A stretch of 5,835 nt of DNA, from assembly GCA_035533815.1 (NCBI GenBank), contig DATLTB010000042.1, positions 1-5,835 on the forward strand, written 5' to 3'. Positions 5,812-5,835 of the stretch are shown here, one piece after another (position 1 is the first letter of the stretch; every line of letters starts with the position of its first letter). Both the position numbers and the translations under genes were made by a program. The stretch comes from JANWKA01 sp035533815 (GTDB taxonomy: Bacteria > Bacteroidota > Bacteroidia > Chitinophagales > Chitinophagaceae). The notes beneath the pieces are model-generated. The model was given only the letters and a program-made list of their open reading frames with translations. It had not been told where the DNA came from and made no database searches.

Positions 5812-5835
5812 GTTATTCATATCGGGCCGTCCCTA

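Overview
The window looks like ordinary chromosome from a member of the Bacteroidota. Three things point there: the lipopolysaccharide (LPS) assembly protein has the Bacteroidota LptD architecture; the amidase is the Bacteroidota type, with an Amidase_3 domain followed by a SPOR-like domain; and exact TAnnTTTG promoter -7 elements sit upstream of genes that mostly lack a clear Shine-Dalgarno sequence. I cannot name a genus.

Layout. Positions 1-109 are AT-rich and noncoding and include a 9-bp tandem repeat. A tRNA-Arg(UCU) gene lies at 110-183 on the minus strand. Positions 184-316 form a divergent promoter region between the tRNA and a rightward gene pair: ung (uracil-DNA glycosylase, 317-988) and plsC (1-acylglycerol-3-phosphate acyltransferase, 1025-1780). 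The large lptD gene (4467-1783, minus strand) meets plsC tail to tail with only 2 bp between stop codons. A 69-bp region (4468-4536) separates lptD from a divergent gene for a secreted N-acetylmuramoyl-L-alanine amidase with a C-terminal SPOR-like domain (4537-5811). The last 24 bases hold no recognisable gene start.

How the genes relate. Three of the four proteins serve the cell envelope. PlsC makes phosphatidic acid for membrane phospholipid, LptD inserts LPS into the outer leaflet of the outer membrane, and the amidase cleaves peptidoglycan cross-bridge stems, probably at the septum if its SPOR domain binds denuded glycan. Ung is a DNA repair enzyme that shares a transcript with plsC by position only.

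I see no mobile element, CRISPR array, toxin-antitoxin or defence system, and no convincing new multi-gene system. The points most worth a second look are within the proteins: a reduced cysteine set in LptD that keeps the positions of one essential disulfide, a lipobox-like cysteine at the LptD N-terminus, and two oppositely charged insertions in the amidase catalytic domain. The overlapping divergent promoters between tRNA-Arg and ung are also of interest.
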